DNA of 64,000 nt from JADMJV01 sp964649085 (GTDB lineage Bacteria > Vulcanimicrobiota > Xenobia > Xenobiales > JADMJV01), in NCBI GenBank assembly GCA_964649085.1, contig CAZYPN010000014.1, forward strand, positions 1 through 64,000, written 5' to 3'. The notes under the pieces were generated by a model. It saw only the letters and a program-made list of their open reading frames with translations. It was not told the DNA's origin and searched no databases. A program made the position numbers and the translations under genes. This document shows, one piece after another, positions 6,614 to 14,657 of the stretch (position 1 is the stretch's first letter; every line of letters starts with the position of its first letter).

Positions 6614-8313
6614 GTTTTCTGCTTCAAGGCGGTCGCTACCAGGCCGGAGCCATCCTGGGTCAGGGGGGCAGTTCGCGGGTCTACGCGGGGCAACACCTGG
6701 AGCTGCAACGACCGGTGGCGCTCAAGGGGCTGCACTCGCAGGAACCCGCCGAAATCGAGCTCTTTCGCGAAGAAGCCCGCCTGCTGGCGGCCCTCACCCA
6801 TCCACGCATCGTGTCGGTCTACGACTTTTTTGTGGAAGGCAGCCAGGCCTGGATGGTGCTCGAGCAGGTTGTGGGCCGCACCCTCTATGATCAGGTGCAG
6901 CTCGAGCATCCTGTGCCGCTGCAGCGCTGCCTGCAGTGGCTCGACGAGCTGCTGGATTTGCTCGAGTTTCTGCATCATCAGCAGCCCCCGGTGATTCTCA
7001 AAGATCTCAAGCCCGAGAACGTCATGGTGCGCCAGGATGGTCACCTGGTATTGCTCGACTTCGGCATCGCCAAACGCCTGACCCCGGTGGGCACGCAGCC
7101 TTTGAACAAAGGCATGGGCAGCGAGCACTATGCGCCCCTCGAGCAGTACGGCCAGGGCTCCACCGACCAGCGTTCCGACCTCTACGCGCTGGGCTGCACG
7201 TTGTTTTACATGCTGACCGGCCAGCAGCCCACGCCGGCCCATCAACGTCTGCGCCACAGCGAGCCCCTGCGTCCCGAGGCCGGCCGCCCCGAGCTGGATG
7301 CGCCCCTGGTCGAGGCCCTGCGCCAGATGACCGCGCTCTTTCCCCAGGACCGCCCACCCCACGTAGCGCGGGTGCGGCAACTGCTGAAGGAGCGTCCCGC
7401 CCCGCGGGGCGACTATCTGCTGCGGCCCCCCCAGATGGCCCAGCCCCGCACGGTCATCGACCGGCCTTCCCCGGAAGTACGCCGCCTGGGCGAATGGAAG
7501 GCGGCGGTACGCCAGGCATTGTTCAGCGCCGAGGGCGAGCTGTGGGCGCTGACCGACCAGGGGTTGCTCAGCTTCAAACCCGGACGAGCCCCCAGGAGCC
7601 TTTGGAAAGGGGAAGCCGTGGCCATGGCCCTCAGCCCCGAAGGCCGGCGCTGGGCCGTGCTCGGCGCCGATGGCCAGTGCATCTACTCGAGGCGCGAGCG
7701 CGAAGGACGCCTTCGGCTGGAAGGAGCCGAGGGCGCCCGCTGGCTGGCCTGGGGTCCCGATTCCCAGTGGCTCTGCCTGGCCCAGGCCCAACGGCTGACT
7801 TCTCATCAGGGCAGCGACGGCAAACTGCTGCGCACCTTCCCCGCCCAGGGGTGGTGGCAGAGCCTGATGGGCTTTCGCTTTCTCAGTTGCGCCACCCGGG
7901 GCCATTTACTGGTGGCCGGGGGTGGCGACGGCAGCCTGTGGTGCTGGGACGTGCTCAGCGGCCGTCGCCTGTGGCAGGCCCACCGCCCCGGCCCGGCCCG
8001 CTCGCTGGCCATCGACCCCGAAGGGCGACTGTTGGCCAGCTCCAGCGACAGCTCGGGCCTGGCTTTGTGGGAGTTGGAAAGCGGCCGCAACCTGCAGGAA
8101 ATCCCCGAACAGGCGGGCTGGCACGGGCTGCACTGGAGCCAGGACGGTCGCACCCTCCTGGGCGGGCTCGAGCGCGAAGTTCGCCTCTGGGACCTGCCCC
8201 GGCAGTCGCTGGCACTCACCCTGACCACGCCCGCGGCCCTGCAAGGCTGCACCTTCGCGGCTTCGCAACTGGCCTTCTGGAGCGCCGACTCGCTGCAGCT
8301 CTGGGAACGTTAA
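6610..8313 (+). CDS. Ser/Thr protein kinase with C-terminal beta-propeller
   Basis: The TTG at 6610 overlaps the preceding TGA stop (TTGA), indicating translational coupling, and gives 567 residues. The kinase domain (about 8-260) has ILGQGGSSRVYAG (P-loop), PVALKGL (ATP Lys), ILKDLKPENVMV (catalytic loop, with LKD in place of HRD; the Asp remains), LLDFGIAKR (DFG) and YAPLEQYGQGSTDQRSDLYALG. After a Pro-rich linker, about residues 290-567 form WD40/YVTN-like repeats (VAMALSPEGRRWAVL, ARSLAIDPEGRLLASS, GLHWSQDGRTLL). No membrane segment is obvious. The propeller may be a sensor or docking platform. A regulatory link to the oxidase is suggested only by the coupling. Confidence 0.9.
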   Translation: MSFLLQGGRYQAGAILGQGGSSRVYAGQHLELQRPVALKGLHSQEPAEIELFREEARLLAALTHPRIVSVYDFFVEGSQAWMVLEQVVGRTLYDQVQLEHPVPLQRCLQWLDELLDLLEFLHHQQPPVILKDLKPENVMVRQDGHLVLLDFGIAKRLTPVGTQPLNKGMGSEHYAPLEQYGQGSTDQRSDLYALGCTLFYMLTGQQPTPAHQRLRHSEPLRPEAGRPELDAPLVEALRQMTALFPQDRPPHVARVRQLLKERPAPRGDYLLRPPQMAQPRTVIDRPSPEVRRLGEWKAAVRQALFSAEGELWALTDQGLLSFKPGRAPRSLWKGEAVAMALSPEGRRWAVLGADGQCIYSRREREGRLRLEGAEGARWLAWGPDSQWLCLAQAQRLTSHQGSDGKLLRTFPAQGWWQSLMGFRFLSCATRGHLLVAGGGDGSLWCWDVLSGRRLWQAHRPGPARSLAIDPEGRLLASSSDSSGLALWELESGRNLQEIPEQAGWHGLHWSQDGRTLLGGLEREVRLWDLPRQSLALTLTTPAALQGCTFAASQLAFWSADSLQLWER

Positions 8314-8373
8314 CGAGGGGCGACTCTCCACCATGGACAGGGATATCCGGGGGGAAGCCTGTAGTCTGCTCGG

Positions 8374-9441
8374 ATGCAAGGCGCGGCGACCCTCAAGAAC
8401 ATCCTCCGTCATTCTCGAAATCGGGTTCGTGCACGGCTTCGGGGAGTTGTTCTCTGGCTCAAATTCTGGCGACACCGACTTTATCAATTCTGGCAGCTCG
8501 CTCCCAGGTGGCAGTACTTGCAGGCCGATCCGGTTCGCCTGCGCCTGGAGGCCTCGACGGCCTGCCAGCTGCGCTGCCCCACCTGCGCGACCTCACGAGG
8601 CCTGGTGCATTCGAGCCTGGGGACCGGATTGCTCTCTTTGGAGAGTTTTCTGCAGTTGCTGAACAAGAATCCTCAAATTCGATCGGTGGAGCTTTCAAAC
8701 TACGGGGAGGTCTTCTTGAACCCCCAGCTGTGCGAGATTCTGCGCGCGGCCCACGAGCGCAACGTGGAAATCACGATGAGCAATGGAGTCAACCTGAACC
8801 GGGCCTCCCTCGAGGCGCTACAAGCTCTGGTCGACTATCAGGTCCGCAGAATAACCGTGGCGCTAGACGGAGTCACGCAGGAAACCTACGCTCGCTATCG
8901 CGTCCGGGGCCAGTTGGAGACGGTCATCGGTCACGTCCAGGAATTGAACCGGCTCAAGGCCGAGAAAGGCTCCCGTTTCCCTGTCCTGACCTGGCAGTTC
9001 GTTCTTTTCGAGCACAACGCTCACGAGGTCGAGCGCGCCCGGCTTTGGGCGGCCGAGTTGGGCATGGAGTTCTTTCTGAAGCCAGATTGGAAAACGCGCC
9101 CGGTGCTGCCCCCCGCGGAAAACGGCCACCCGCGGCTGGAGGTGAAGTATTGCCAGCAGTTGTGGAACGAGCCACAGGTCAATTTCGACGGCCGACTGCT
9201 GGGTTGCTGCGTCAACTACTGGGCAGACTTGGGCAGCAACGTTTTTGAGTCCAGCCTGCGGGCCGCCGTCAACGAGCCTCGGATGCGCTACGCTCGGGCC
9301 ATGCTCTTGGGCCTGGCCCCTCCTCGATCCGATATCGCCTGCACGCGCTGCGGCTATTACCTGTCGATGCTGGAAAGTGGCCAATGGATGACCGTGGAGG
9401 AAGCCACCGCGCCTCCGCCGAGTTTCCAGGTTGGCTCGTAG
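8374..9441 (+). CDS. Radical SAM protein with SPASM-like C-terminus
   Basis: This 355-residue protein has an Arg-rich N-terminus of about 50 residues, then LRLEASTACQLRCPTCATSRG with the [4Fe-4S] motif C64-x3-C68-x2-C71. NYGEVFLNPQLCEIL, EITMSNGVNLNR and RITVALDGVTQETYARYRVRG follow, typical of the SPASM/MoaA/PqqE-like branch. Later Cys pairs (KYCQQLW, LLGCCVNYW, IACTRCGYY) are in the positions of auxiliary cluster ligands. Such enzymes modify peptides or do other radical chemistry. No precursor peptide is evident next to it, so the substrate is unknown. The ATG at 8374 has only a distant GGGGGGAAG. Confidence 0.85.
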   Translation: MQGAATLKNILRHSRNRVRARLRGVVLWLKFWRHRLYQFWQLAPRWQYLQADPVRLRLEASTACQLRCPTCATSRGLVHSSLGTGLLSLESFLQLLNKNPQIRSVELSNYGEVFLNPQLCEILRAAHERNVEITMSNGVNLNRASLEALQALVDYQVRRITVALDGVTQETYARYRVRGQLETVIGHVQELNRLKAEKGSRFPVLTWQFVLFEHNAHEVERARLWAAELGMEFFLKPDWKTRPVLPPAENGHPRLEVKYCQQLWNEPQVNFDGRLLGCCVNYWADLGSNVFESSLRAAVNEPRMRYARAMLLGLAPPRSDIACTRCGYYLSMLESGQWMTVEEATAPPPSFQVGS

Positions 9442-9527
9442 ACCAATTCTCGTAACTATTGTCCGCACAAACCCTTAAGAGTCGGGTTACAAGGCGGCCA
9501 ATCAAGACAGAATTTTTGAGAATTGGT
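9442..9527. repeat. Inverted repeat enclosing a small hairpin after the radical SAM gene
   Basis: ACCAATTCTC (9442-9451) is perfectly repeated in inverted orientation as GAGAATTGGT (9518-9527). Between them AACCC (9470-9474) and GGGTT (9484-9488) can pair. It starts immediately after the TAG stop of the radical SAM gene and lies in AT-richer DNA before the VapC gene. It may be a structured 3' UTR or the remnant of a small inverted-repeat element. It has no T-tract. Confidence 0.35.
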
Positions 9528-9586
9528 ATAGTCATCCAAATCTCGCAGCCGCCACCCTCCCCCCGGTTACCCTGGATCGACATGGG

Positions 9587-9958
9587 TCAGGGGAGAACCA
9601 CCGGCACGTCGACGCCTCGAAAATCCTGGTCTAGCGTGAGCAAATCGAGTTTGCTGGTTTTAGCCAGTGCGTAAGCAAAGCAGTCACCCAGGTTGAGGGG
9701 AAATTTCATCCGCGCCTCGGCGGCCAGGCGAGCTTGTTCTACATCCGGCGCTACGAATCGGATTCCGCTGTTCAAAATTTGGCACTCGAGCTGGGCAAGG
9801 TCGGGGGGGTGTCTGTCACGTAAGCGGATAAGGACTTCGGCTAGATTGACAGTGCTCATCGCCAGCTTTCCGGCATTTGCCGTAAGTTGCGCTTCGGCCC
9901 AAGAGGCGGTTGGCTCTGCGAACAGTATTGCGAGCAACAAGGAACTGTCGACGATCAC
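9587..9958 (-). CDS. VapC-like PIN-domain toxin ribonuclease
   Basis: The GTG at 9958 overlaps the antitoxin stop as GTGA and yields 123 residues beginning MIVDSSLLLAILFAEP. A TTG at 9970 is a less likely start. PIN-domain acidic residues are seen in IVDSSLL, NLAEVLIRL, LNLGDCFAYALAK and LLTLDQDF, the D-E-D-D set that binds Mg/Mn for RNA cleavage. The length fits VapC. It is cotranscribed with the RHH antitoxin gene directly upstream. VapC toxins usually cut tRNA or rRNA and are neutralised by direct antitoxin binding. Confidence 0.9.
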   Translation of the reverse strand: MIVDSSLLLAILFAEPTASWAEAQLTANAGKLAMSTVNLAEVLIRLRDRHPPDLAQLECQILNSGIRFVAPDVEQARLAAEARMKFPLNLGDCFAYALAKTSKLDLLTLDQDFRGVDVPVVLP

Positions 9959-10185
9959 TGGGGCTCCCAAAGTTGATCATTGTTCATCATTTGGGGCTGT
10001 GAAGTTCCAAGCCCTTTGCCGCGTAGTCCCGCCCAGTTCATGACGACTGGCTCGGGTAAGCGGGCCAAGCCCTCCTCCACCGCCTGGCGAATCGCCTCGG
10101 ATTTGGTCCTTATCCCGCGCGCGGCCATATATCTCCTGAGCTTGCTCTCGAACTCGGCGGTCATCTGGATGTTGAGTTGTGACAT
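9955..10185 (-). CDS. Ribbon-helix-helix antitoxin, VapB-like
   Basis: Starting at ATG 10185 the product is 76 residues: MSQLNIQMTAEFESKLRRYM then AARGIRTKSEAIRQAVEEGL. This is a ribbon-helix-helix DNA-binding domain, followed by a Pro/Gly/Trp tail (NWAGLRGKGLGTSQP) that would wrap the toxin. An ATG at 10197 is also in frame but sits within the probable operator and has AGGA directly abutting it. The first gene of the toxin-antitoxin pair, it overlaps the toxin by 4 nt and is probably autoregulated through 10188-10207. Confidence 0.85.
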   Translation of the reverse strand: MSQLNIQMTAEFESKLRRYMAARGIRTKSEAIRQAVEEGLARLPEPVVMNWAGLRGKGLGTSQPQMMNNDQLWEPQ

Positions 10186-10187
10186 AT

Positions 10188-10207
10188 CTATATGCATTCC
10201 TATATAG
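10188..10207. promoter_or_regulatory. Putative VapBC operator
   Basis: CTATAT (10188-10193) and ATATAG (10202-10207) form an inverted repeat with an 8-nt spacer in an AT-rich patch just upstream of the antitoxin start. Ribbon-helix-helix antitoxins bind such short palindromes over their own promoter. Assigned by position and symmetry only. Confidence 0.45.
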
Positions 10208-10626
10208 AAGCCAATCCTCCTGTCTGGCGGCGCCCTGGCCCGACGCCCACCCTGTAGGCGGAGTCTGTTCTGTCTTTGCGATTCCTCACGTGCCCAGGCG
10301 CCCTGGCCACGGATCTCGGTCAGGAGGGGTTAGAAAACGGCCACCGAGGTCGAGCCCCTACATGCGCTTCAAGGGCCTGGTGCGCTAAGTGGACGGGGAC
10401 ACCGTTTCGACCACGAAGTCGTCGCAGTTGAACCATCGCCAAGGTTGCCCCCGGCAAATCGGACTGCCAGCAATTTCGGGAAAGGCAATACCCTGGGGCT
10501 CCCCTGAGAAGCACGTAGTGTAAGAATGACATTCTTGCACTACGTGCGCCGGAGAAACCGGCGGGATGGTAGGGGCTGAAATGCCCTTCGCTGAAGGACT
10601 GGCCTTCTTATCGCGGCACAAGCAGG
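10208..10626. other. Non-coding stretch with a 37-bp near-perfect palindrome
   Basis: No credible gene was found in these 419 bases. The notable structure is at 10511-10547: GCACGTAGTGTAAGAATG and its inverted copy CATTCTTGCACTACGTGC around a single A, with one mismatch. It would form a 17-pair hairpin if transcribed, or a strong cruciform or dimeric-protein site. It has no T-tract. Confidence 0.5.
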
Positions 10627-10950
10627 CTAGCGGCAAGGGCGCACTCGACCGCGTCCGAAGGCGCGTCCACGCCCGCATGCCCGACCCTGACCCCAGCCCC
10701 GTCCGCGGCCGATGGCCAGGCCCTGACCCTCGACGCTGCCGGTGCCACAGCGACGGCGCAGCCGGCCTTGTTCATCGCGATACACCACCATGCCCGTTCC
10801 CGACACGCTGCCGTCACCGCGCATCACTCCTCGACCGCGCACGAGGCCCTGTCCGCCCACGGCACCCTGGCCCTGGGTTCCCTGCAGTTCGGCGCTGGCG
10901 GTTCCCAGCAGGCTGACCATCAGGGCGAAAGACATCAGAACGGATTTCAT
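10627..10950 (-). CDS. Small secreted Gly/Arg-rich repeat protein
   Basis: The 107-residue product has a clear signal peptide (MKSVLMSFALMVSLLGTASA, cleavage near residue 20). A low-complexity body follows in which Gly recurs every two to four residues with Arg, Gln and Val between (GTQGQGAVGGQGLVRGRG, MRGDGSVSGTGMVV, GRGRGWGQGRACGRGRAFG). Two Cys are present (CGTGSVEGQG, ACGRGR). A regular GxG periodicity suggests a beta-helical or fibrous surface protein. No family is recognised. Codon bias supports it being real, but low complexity limits confidence. Confidence 0.6.
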   Translation of the reverse strand: MKSVLMSFALMVSLLGTASAELQGTQGQGAVGGQGLVRGRGVMRGDGSVSGTGMVVYRDEQGRLRRRCGTGSVEGQGLAIGRGRGWGQGRACGRGRAFGRGRVRPCR

Positions 10951-11044
10951 CGGTGCGGCTCCTTCTCGGAAGAGGTCGTCCCCTTCACGAGCTCAGCTTA
11001 GCGGGGTGGCCTCAGAGGAGACTCAGGGGTCGCTCAAAATCGGC

Positions 11045-12958
11045 TCATTGGAAATATTGGTTCAGCAGTTGGACGGCCTGCTGATGTCCCCGTGAGGCTG
11101 CCTGTCGCAGGCTGTGCACTGCCTGCTCGTTGTTTCGCTGCTTCAATTCTAACTGGCCCCGAAGGCACCAGGATTGGGCATCGTCGGGGTCGAGGGCTAC
11201 GGCACGCGTGAAGGCCTCCCAGGCCTCACCCTCCTGGCCCAGGATCAGCAGCGTATTCCCCAATACTGCCCAGGCCAGGGCTTGCTCGGGGTCGAGCTCA
11301 AGACACCGTCGAAGGGGGGCCAGGGCTTGCTCGAACTGGCCCGCGTCCACGAGGCAGCGGCCCAACCCCAGCCAGCCGCCCGGATGGCCCGGTTCCAGCT
11401 GGGAAGCTCGCTCAAAGTACTTGCGAGACTTCTCTCGGCGCCCTTGCTCCCAGGTGGCTTCGCCCAGATAGAGCCAGGCCCGGGCGTGATCGGGGTGAAA
11501 TTCCAGGCACTGGCGGAAACAGTCGGCGGCCCGCCCGAGGTGTTCCTGGTTGAACAGGCACATGCCGTAGCCCACCCAGAATTCACCCCGTCGCGGAGCC
11601 AGCTTCAGAGCCCGCTGGAAACAGCCCGAGGCCTCCTCTAGCTGACCTTTCCCGGCCAGGAACAGCCCCAGATTGTACCAGGCCACGGGGTCTCGTTCAT
11701 CGCTGCTGGTGGCCCGTCGAAAACAGGCCTCGGAGCGAGCATCTCCCAGCCGGGAAAGGTTCATCCCAAGCTCGCTCCAGGCGTCACTGGAGTCGGCGAT
11801 GGCCAGAGCCCTGTCACAGGCCGCCTGTGCCTCGGCCGAGCGTCCCAGCCTTCGCAGGCAGCGAGCCCGATTGACCCAGGCCGCAGCCAGATCGGGTTGC
11901 AGAGAGATGGCGCGTTCCAACCAGTAGAGTGCCTCTTGCAGCTTGTCGAGGTTGAGCAGGGTGGCGGCGCGGTTGTTACAATCGTGGGCGCTGAGCTGGG
12001 GTCCCGTCACCGGCGGGTCCACCGGCCTTCCCGTGGCTTTGGTGTAGAGCTCGGCCAGGCAGGCTCGCACCTGCCGGAAATCCCCGGGGCGTTGCTCCTT
12101 GTCCTTGGCCAGGCAGGCCTGAATCAGATCGTCCAACCGACCGCTCAGCGCATGAGGATGGTCGAGCCGGGGCGGCGCCTCCATCATGTGCTGATAAGCC
12201 AGGTGATACACCTGGCTTCCCGAGAATGGCCGGCGCCCGCTCAGCAATTCGAACAGCATCACTCCGAACGAGTAAATGTCGGCACGCACATCCACCGTGG
12301 CCGTATCGTGCCATTGCTCGGGAGGCATGTAGGCCAGCGTGCCCATGGCCACTCCGCTTTCGGTCAGTCCGGGTGTGGCCGCCTGCGAGGGCCGGGTCTG
12401 AAGCTCGGCAAGCCAGCGAGCAAAGTCGGGATCGCGCGCGGGTAAGGCCGACTGCACCACTTTGGCCAAACCGAAGTCGGTGATTTTCAACTGCCAGCCA
12501 CGGGCATCGATCAGGCAGTTTTGCGGCTTTACGTCGCGGTGGGCGATCAGTCCGCAGGAAGCGGCATGCACCATTCCGTCGCAAAACTGAAGGCCGAAGC
12601 GCAGAGCGGTTTCCAGGGTGAGGCGTTGGCTGCCAACCCACTCGCTCAGGTCGCCCCCTTCCACCCATTCCAGAAAAAGGCATGGCAGCCCGTTAAGGTT
12701 TCGAAAGCTGTCCATGCGCACGATAGAGGGGTGCGTTCCCAACTGATTCCAGAGCTCGGTCTCGACTCGAAACCGCTCGATCATCGGGGGTTCCACCAGG
12801 TTCGGGTCCAGGTAGGTCTTGATGGCCAGTGGGGTTCCATCCTGGGTGTCGATCACCAGATAGACACGTCCAAAGCCCCCGGCCAGCACGCGCCGCACCT
12901 CCCAGCGTTCGTCGATCCGCTCGCCGACCTGAAATTCCCGGGCAACTTCAGGTCGCAT
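11045..12958 (-). CDS. Ser/Thr protein kinase with C-terminal TPR repeats
   Basis: The ATG at 12958 (MRPEVAREFQVGERIDERW) overlaps the end of the GFA-GNAT gene by 11 nt and gives 637 residues. The kinase domain (about 20-300) has VLAGGFGRVYLV, LAIKTYLDPN, IAHRDVKPQNCLI (HRD), ITDFGLAKVV (DFG) and MGTLAYMPPEQWHDT. From about residue 330 to the end there are some eight to nine TPR units (NNRAATLLNLDKLQEALYW, WYNLGLFLAGKGQLEEASG, WLYLGEATWEQGRREKSRK, AWAVLGNTLLILGQEGEAW). No transmembrane helix is seen, so it is a cytosolic kinase with a protein-interaction scaffold. The target is unknown. Further upstream in-frame ATGs would run through unrelated sequence. Confidence 0.9.
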   Translation of the reverse strand: MRPEVAREFQVGERIDERWEVRRVLAGGFGRVYLVIDTQDGTPLAIKTYLDPNLVEPPMIERFRVETELWNQLGTHPSIVRMDSFRNLNGLPCLFLEWVEGGDLSEWVGSQRLTLETALRFGLQFCDGMVHAASCGLIAHRDVKPQNCLIDARGWQLKITDFGLAKVVQSALPARDPDFARWLAELQTRPSQAATPGLTESGVAMGTLAYMPPEQWHDTATVDVRADIYSFGVMLFELLSGRRPFSGSQVYHLAYQHMMEAPPRLDHPHALSGRLDDLIQACLAKDKEQRPGDFRQVRACLAELYTKATGRPVDPPVTGPQLSAHDCNNRAATLLNLDKLQEALYWLERAISLQPDLAAAWVNRARCLRRLGRSAEAQAACDRALAIADSSDAWSELGMNLSRLGDARSEACFRRATSSDERDPVAWYNLGLFLAGKGQLEEASGCFQRALKLAPRRGEFWVGYGMCLFNQEHLGRAADCFRQCLEFHPDHARAWLYLGEATWEQGRREKSRKYFERASQLEPGHPGGWLGLGRCLVDAGQFEQALAPLRRCLELDPEQALAWAVLGNTLLILGQEGEAWEAFTRAVALDPDDAQSWCLRGQLELKQRNNEQAVHSLRQAASRGHQQAVQLLNQYFQ

Positions 12959-13829
12959 CGTGGCCCTCGGGGCCGGAATCGCCCAGCCTGTAGCAGCGCT
13001 CGCCCGGCTTGTCCCAGGGTTGGCGGGCGAATCCCGCCTTCTCCAGCACCCGTTGCGAGGCGACGTTGCCCTCCGAGGTGATGGCATATAGGGGGCGGCG
13101 CTGTTCCTGCTGCAGAAACAGAGCCACCGCTCGTTGGGCCAGCCCGTGTCCCCACCAGGAGCGGCCTAACCAGTAGCCCAGCCAGCGACGTTCCTCGGCC
13201 ACCCAGCACACCAGGTGTCCGGCCACGGCCCCGTCGACTTCGATGCAGGCGTGGCTGGTCGAGGGTGGGGTCAGGACCCGCTCGTTCCAGTGGCGCAAGA
13301 ACCCCTCCCAGTCGCGGTAAGGCACACCGGCCATGGCGCTGGCCACGGGATCGACCTGAAATTGGAACAGACTTCCCAGGTCCTCGCGGGTCACCGGCCT
13401 CAGGCGTAGGTCACCTCCAGGAAATGCGGTCTCGCCTTTGCCGAGTTGGCGGGGTAGATCCAGGCGGGCCATCCAGGGCAGATGTTCTTCGAAACTCACG
13501 TGGCTCTCCACCGCTCGATCGAGCGCCTCGAGGCTGGCTGCGGCCACGTAGATCTTTTCGGCTGCGAAGCTGGCCCGATAGAACAGGCCGCTGCCGCAGC
13601 GCGAACAGAACTCCCAGGCCACCTCGGGCGAGGAGTGGTAACTGCGCAGCAACTCCTGGCCGGAATCCAGATGAAAGCGATCCAGAGGAACCGCCGTCCA
13701 GGTGACCATCGGGGCTGCGTGGGACAGACGACAGGAACGACAGTGGCAGTGCGAGGCGAACTCGCTGGGCGGAGTCAGACGGAAGCGCACTTCGCCACAA
13801 AAGCAGCGGCCCGAGAGGTCGAGGTTCAT
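12948..13829 (-). CDS. GFA-domain/GNAT acetyltransferase fusion protein
   Basis: Residues 1-125 are a GFA/CENP-V-type zinc domain: GRCFCGEVRFRL (Cys9, Cys11), SHCHCRSCRLSH (Cys28, 30, 33) and WEFCSRCGSGLFYRA. This pattern gave the family its name, glutathione-dependent formaldehyde-activating. Residues about 140-290 are a GNAT N-acetyltransferase (LRLRPVTREDLGSLFQF, AVAGHLVCWVAEERRWLGYW, WWGHGLAQRAVALFLQQE, SEGNVASQRVLEKAGFARQ), closest to RimJ/L-like enzymes. GFA proteins are often single-domain, and this fusion is unusual. It overlaps the downstream kinase by 11 nt, so the two are cotranslated. Substrates are unknown. Confidence 0.85.
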   Translation of the reverse strand: MNLDLSGRCFCGEVRFRLTPPSEFASHCHCRSCRLSHAAPMVTWTAVPLDRFHLDSGQELLRSYHSSPEVAWEFCSRCGSGLFYRASFAAEKIYVAAASLEALDRAVESHVSFEEHLPWMARLDLPRQLGKGETAFPGGDLRLRPVTREDLGSLFQFQVDPVASAMAGVPYRDWEGFLRHWNERVLTPPSTSHACIEVDGAVAGHLVCWVAEERRWLGYWLGRSWWGHGLAQRAVALFLQQEQRRPLYAITSEGNVASQRVLEKAGFARQPWDKPGERCYRLGDSGPEGHDAT

Positions 13830-13906
13830 CGACCAGAATTCTCATTGCCGGCCCGCTTACCCTGGGTGGGGGCAGGACCTCGACAGGACCAGGGGAAGCG
13901 GGCGCC

Positions 13907-14656
13907 ATGAACTTACAAGGAAAGTCCGCGCTGGTCACCGGCTCCACCAGCGGAATCGGACTGGGCATCGCCCGCGTGTTGAGCCGGGCCGGAGCCTCGA
14001 TCGTCCTGCACGGGCTGGGTCACCCGGACGAGATCGCCGCTTTGCGCAGCGAACTGAACGCCGAGTTTCTCGAGGCCGACCTGCGCGACGGTCCCGCTTA
14101 CCTGGCGGCGCTGGAGCAGCTGGGTCCGGTGGACGTGCTGGTCAACAACGCCGGCATTCAGCACACCGCTCCCATCGAACAGTTTGCGCCCGAGCGCTGG
14201 CAGGCGGTCATCGACATCAACCTGACCGCGGTGTTCCTGGGCATCCACGCCCTGCTGCCCGGCATGCGTCAGCGCGGCTGGGGTCGCATTGTCAACGTGG
14301 CTTCGGTGCACGGCCTGGTGGCCTCGGTGCAGAAGGCGGCCTATGTGGCGGCCAAGCACGGCGTGGTGGGGCTTACCAAGGTGGTGGCTTTGGAAACGGC
14401 CGGCAGCGGCATCACCTGCAATGCTCTCTGCCCCGGTTGGGTGCTGACCCCCCTGGTCCAGGCGCAGATCGAGGCCCGCGCCGAACGAGAGGGGCTTTCG
14501 GTCGAGGAGGCGGGACGGCGCCTGCTGCTGGAAAAGCAGCCCGGCGGGCGCTTTGTCACCCCGGAAGAACTGGGCGAGGCGGTGCTCTTTTGCTGCTCGC
14601 AACCCTCGATGAGCGGCGCCAGCCTGCCCATCGACGGGGCCTGGTTGGCCCAGTAA
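13907..14656 (+). CDS. 3-hydroxybutyrate dehydrogenase (SDR family)
   Basis: The 249-residue short-chain dehydrogenase interconverts 3-hydroxybutyrate and acetoacetate with NAD. It starts MNLQGKSALVTGSTSGIGLG, the Rossmann TGxxxGIG motif. VLVNNAGIQHTAPIEQF is typical of BdhA. The catalytic set is N (DINLTAVFLG), S (VNVASVHGLV), Y and K (AAYVAAKHG). GITCNALCPGWVLTPLVQAQ and the C-terminal ASLPIDGAWLAQ match BdhA. Length is close to the 255-260 residues of known enzymes. It stands alone, convergent with the pseudopilin-propeller gene one base away. Confidence 0.85.
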   Translation: MNLQGKSALVTGSTSGIGLGIARVLSRAGASIVLHGLGHPDEIAALRSELNAEFLEADLRDGPAYLAALEQLGPVDVLVNNAGIQHTAPIEQFAPERWQAVIDINLTAVFLGIHALLPGMRQRGWGRIVNVASVHGLVASVQKAAYVAAKHGVVGLTKVVALETAGSGITCNALCPGWVLTPLVQAQIEARAEREGLSVEEAGRRLLLEKQPGGRFVTPEELGEAVLFCCSQPSMSGASLPIDGAWLAQ

Positions 14657-14657
14657 C

